Assembly (NCBI GenBank): GCA_030824835.1
Contig: JAPJRA010000206.1
Coordinates: forward strand, 1 to 6,674
Direction of reading: 5' to 3'
Source of the DNA: Geminicoccaceae bacterium
Lineage (GTDB): Bacteria > Pseudomonadota > Alphaproteobacteria > Geminicoccales > Geminicoccaceae
DNA length: 6,674 nt
Shown: in pieces, positions 5,806-6,674 of the stretch
Layout: each line of letters starts with the position of its first letter
Position numbering within the stretch: position 1 is the stretch's first letter
Program-made: the position numbers and the translations under genes
Notes under the pieces: model-generated
What the model was told of the DNA's origin: nothing
The model's input: only the letters and a program-made list of their open reading frames with translations
Database searches by the model: none

Positions 5806-6674
5806 ATGCGACCGGCGCAGCCCGTCTTGGGCGTGGCCCTGATCGTCGGCTCCGTGTTCCTGATGTCGTTCGGCGACGCTCTCATCAAGTACAACAGCGC
5901 GAGCTTCACGGCTTGGCAAATATTCACGCTGCGCTCGGTTATGGTGTTGCCGATTCTGGTCGCCCTGATGATGATCCTTGCACCCGACCAAACCTTGCTC
6001 CCGAAATCACCGGGCTGGGTCGGTCTGCGCAGTGCCCTTCTGGTCCTGATGTGGATCGCCTACTATGCCGCTCTGCCGCTGATCTCGCTATCCGCTGCCG
6101 CGGTCGCCTTCTACACGGCACCCTTGTTCATGGCGCTTCTCTCGCGCCCGCTCACCGGCGAGCCGGTGGGTCTGGCCAGATGGCTGGGCATCGCGCTCGG
6201 CTTCCTGGGCGTCCTCGTCGTGTTGCGCCCGGGTGGCGACACGTTCTCGGTCGCGACCCTGCTGCCGGTACTGGCGGCCGTGCTCTATGCGCTGGCCGCC
6301 ATCATCACCCGCGCACGCTGCGCCGACGAGCGGCCGCTGGTCCTGGCGCTGGGGCTAAATATCGGCCTGCTCGCCGCTGGCCTGATCGCGACGGTGACCT
6401 TATGGCTGATCCATCCCGCCACGATGAGCACAGCAGACCATCCCTTCCTGTTCGGCCCGTGGGCCGCCATGGGTGGGCGCGAATGGTCGCTGATGGCCCT
6501 GCTGGCGCTGCTGATGGTAGCCTTTGGCACCGGCGTAGCCATGGCCTATCAGATCGCACCCGCCGCCGTGATCGGCACGTTCGACTACAGCTATGTGCTG
6601 TTTGCCGTCGTCTGGAGCTATGGGCTGTTCGCGGAGCGACCGGACGGCATGTCGCTTGTCGGACTGGCGCTGAT
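5806..6674 (+). CDS. DMT superfamily EamA-type inner-membrane transporter (3' truncated by window)
   Basis: The frame is open from ATG 5806 to the window edge, giving 289 residues of a protein that should be about 300 aa. It is almost entirely hydrophobic, with nine clear membrane helices and a tenth beginning at the edge: roughly residues 8-29, 36-59, 71-90, 94-113, 125-142, 149-169, 179-202, 228-250, 255-276. Two tandem EamA units are seen (about 10-142 and 150-289). Family signatures include SFGDALIKY (21-29), AAVAFYTAPLFMALLS (98-113) at the end of the first unit, and GLFAERPDG late in the second. ATG 5806 is preceded by a strong GGAAGGA (5792-5798) with a 7-nt gap. Members export or import small metabolites such as amino acids, or S-adenosylmethionine; the substrate cannot be predicted. 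It is divergent from cysG and may share its regulatory region, but a role in sulfur metabolism is not shown. Confidence 0.9.
   Translation, partial: MRPAQPVLGVALIVGSVFLMSFGDALIKYNSASFTAWQIFTLRSVMVLPILVALMMILAPDQTLLPKSPGWVGLRSALLVLMWIAYYAALPLISLSAAAVAFYTAPLFMALLSRPLTGEPVGLARWLGIALGFLGVLVVLRPGGDTFSVATLLPVLAAVLYALAAIITRARCADERPLVLALGLNIGLLAAGLIATVTLWLIHPATMSTADHPFLFGPWAAMGGREWSLMALLALLMVAFGTGVAMAYQIAPAAVIGTFDYSYVLFAVVWSYGLFAERPDGMSLVGLAL

Noticed and set aside
5783..5842. Small upstream frame (19 codons) overlapping the transporter start
   Set aside because: ATG 5783 has no ribosome site, while the strong GGAAGGA serves ATG 5806; likely chance.
5676..5927. 83-codon minus-strand frame across the divergent region and transporter start
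   Set aside because: Lies over the promoter region and antisense to a clear membrane transporter; no ribosome site or family resemblance seen.
1..6674. CRISPR arrays, tRNA/rRNA, transposases, phage genes, retrons, toxin-antitoxin pairs
   Set aside because: No regularly spaced repeats, no structured RNA genes and no matching protein motifs found on either strand by eye; the window is ordinary metabolic chromosome.

Overview
The window is about 65% GC by eye, densely coded and free of mobile elements. It reads as ordinary chromosome of a high-GC alphaproteobacterium. DUF2849, largely an alphaproteobacterial family, sits between cysG and cysI. A Rhodospirillales-like host is my best guess, at low confidence.

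Layout. Positions 1-58 hold the last 18 codons of an unidentified gene, followed by a strong intrinsic terminator (88-110). A fold-type I PLP aminotransferase runs rightward (144-1337). Its 3' end overlaps by 42 bp the 3' end of a leftward gene set that occupies 1296-5600. In transcription order that set is: cysG (siroheme synthase, 481 aa), a DUF2849 protein (105 aa), cysI (siroheme/4Fe-4S sulfite or nitrite reductase, 553 aa), a DUF934 protein (172 aa) and a DUF983 zinc-ribbon membrane protein (about 129 aa). Neighbouring genes overlap by 4, 14 and 14 nt, or are separated by about 2 nt, so this looks like one translationally coupled operon. A short AT-rich divergent region (5601-5805) carries a plausible promoter for the operon and an inverted repeat. 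A DMT/EamA-family transporter then runs rightward from 5806 and is cut by the window end.

How the genes work together. CysG turns uroporphyrinogen III into siroheme. CysI uses siroheme plus a 4Fe-4S cluster to reduce sulfite to sulfide (or nitrite to ammonia) by six electrons. No flavoprotein CysJ and no cysH is present in the window, so the electron donor is not encoded here. DUF2849 and DUF934 are conserved companions of this CysI type and probable accessory factors. The aminotransferase and the transporter are flanking genes with no clear functional link.

I found no CRISPR array, RNA gene, IS element or evidently new system. The most unusual point is that the DUF983 frame has no normal start codon near where its homology begins. 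The gene could use a non-canonical start, a -1 frameshift from DUF934, or a long overlapping GTG-initiated extension.
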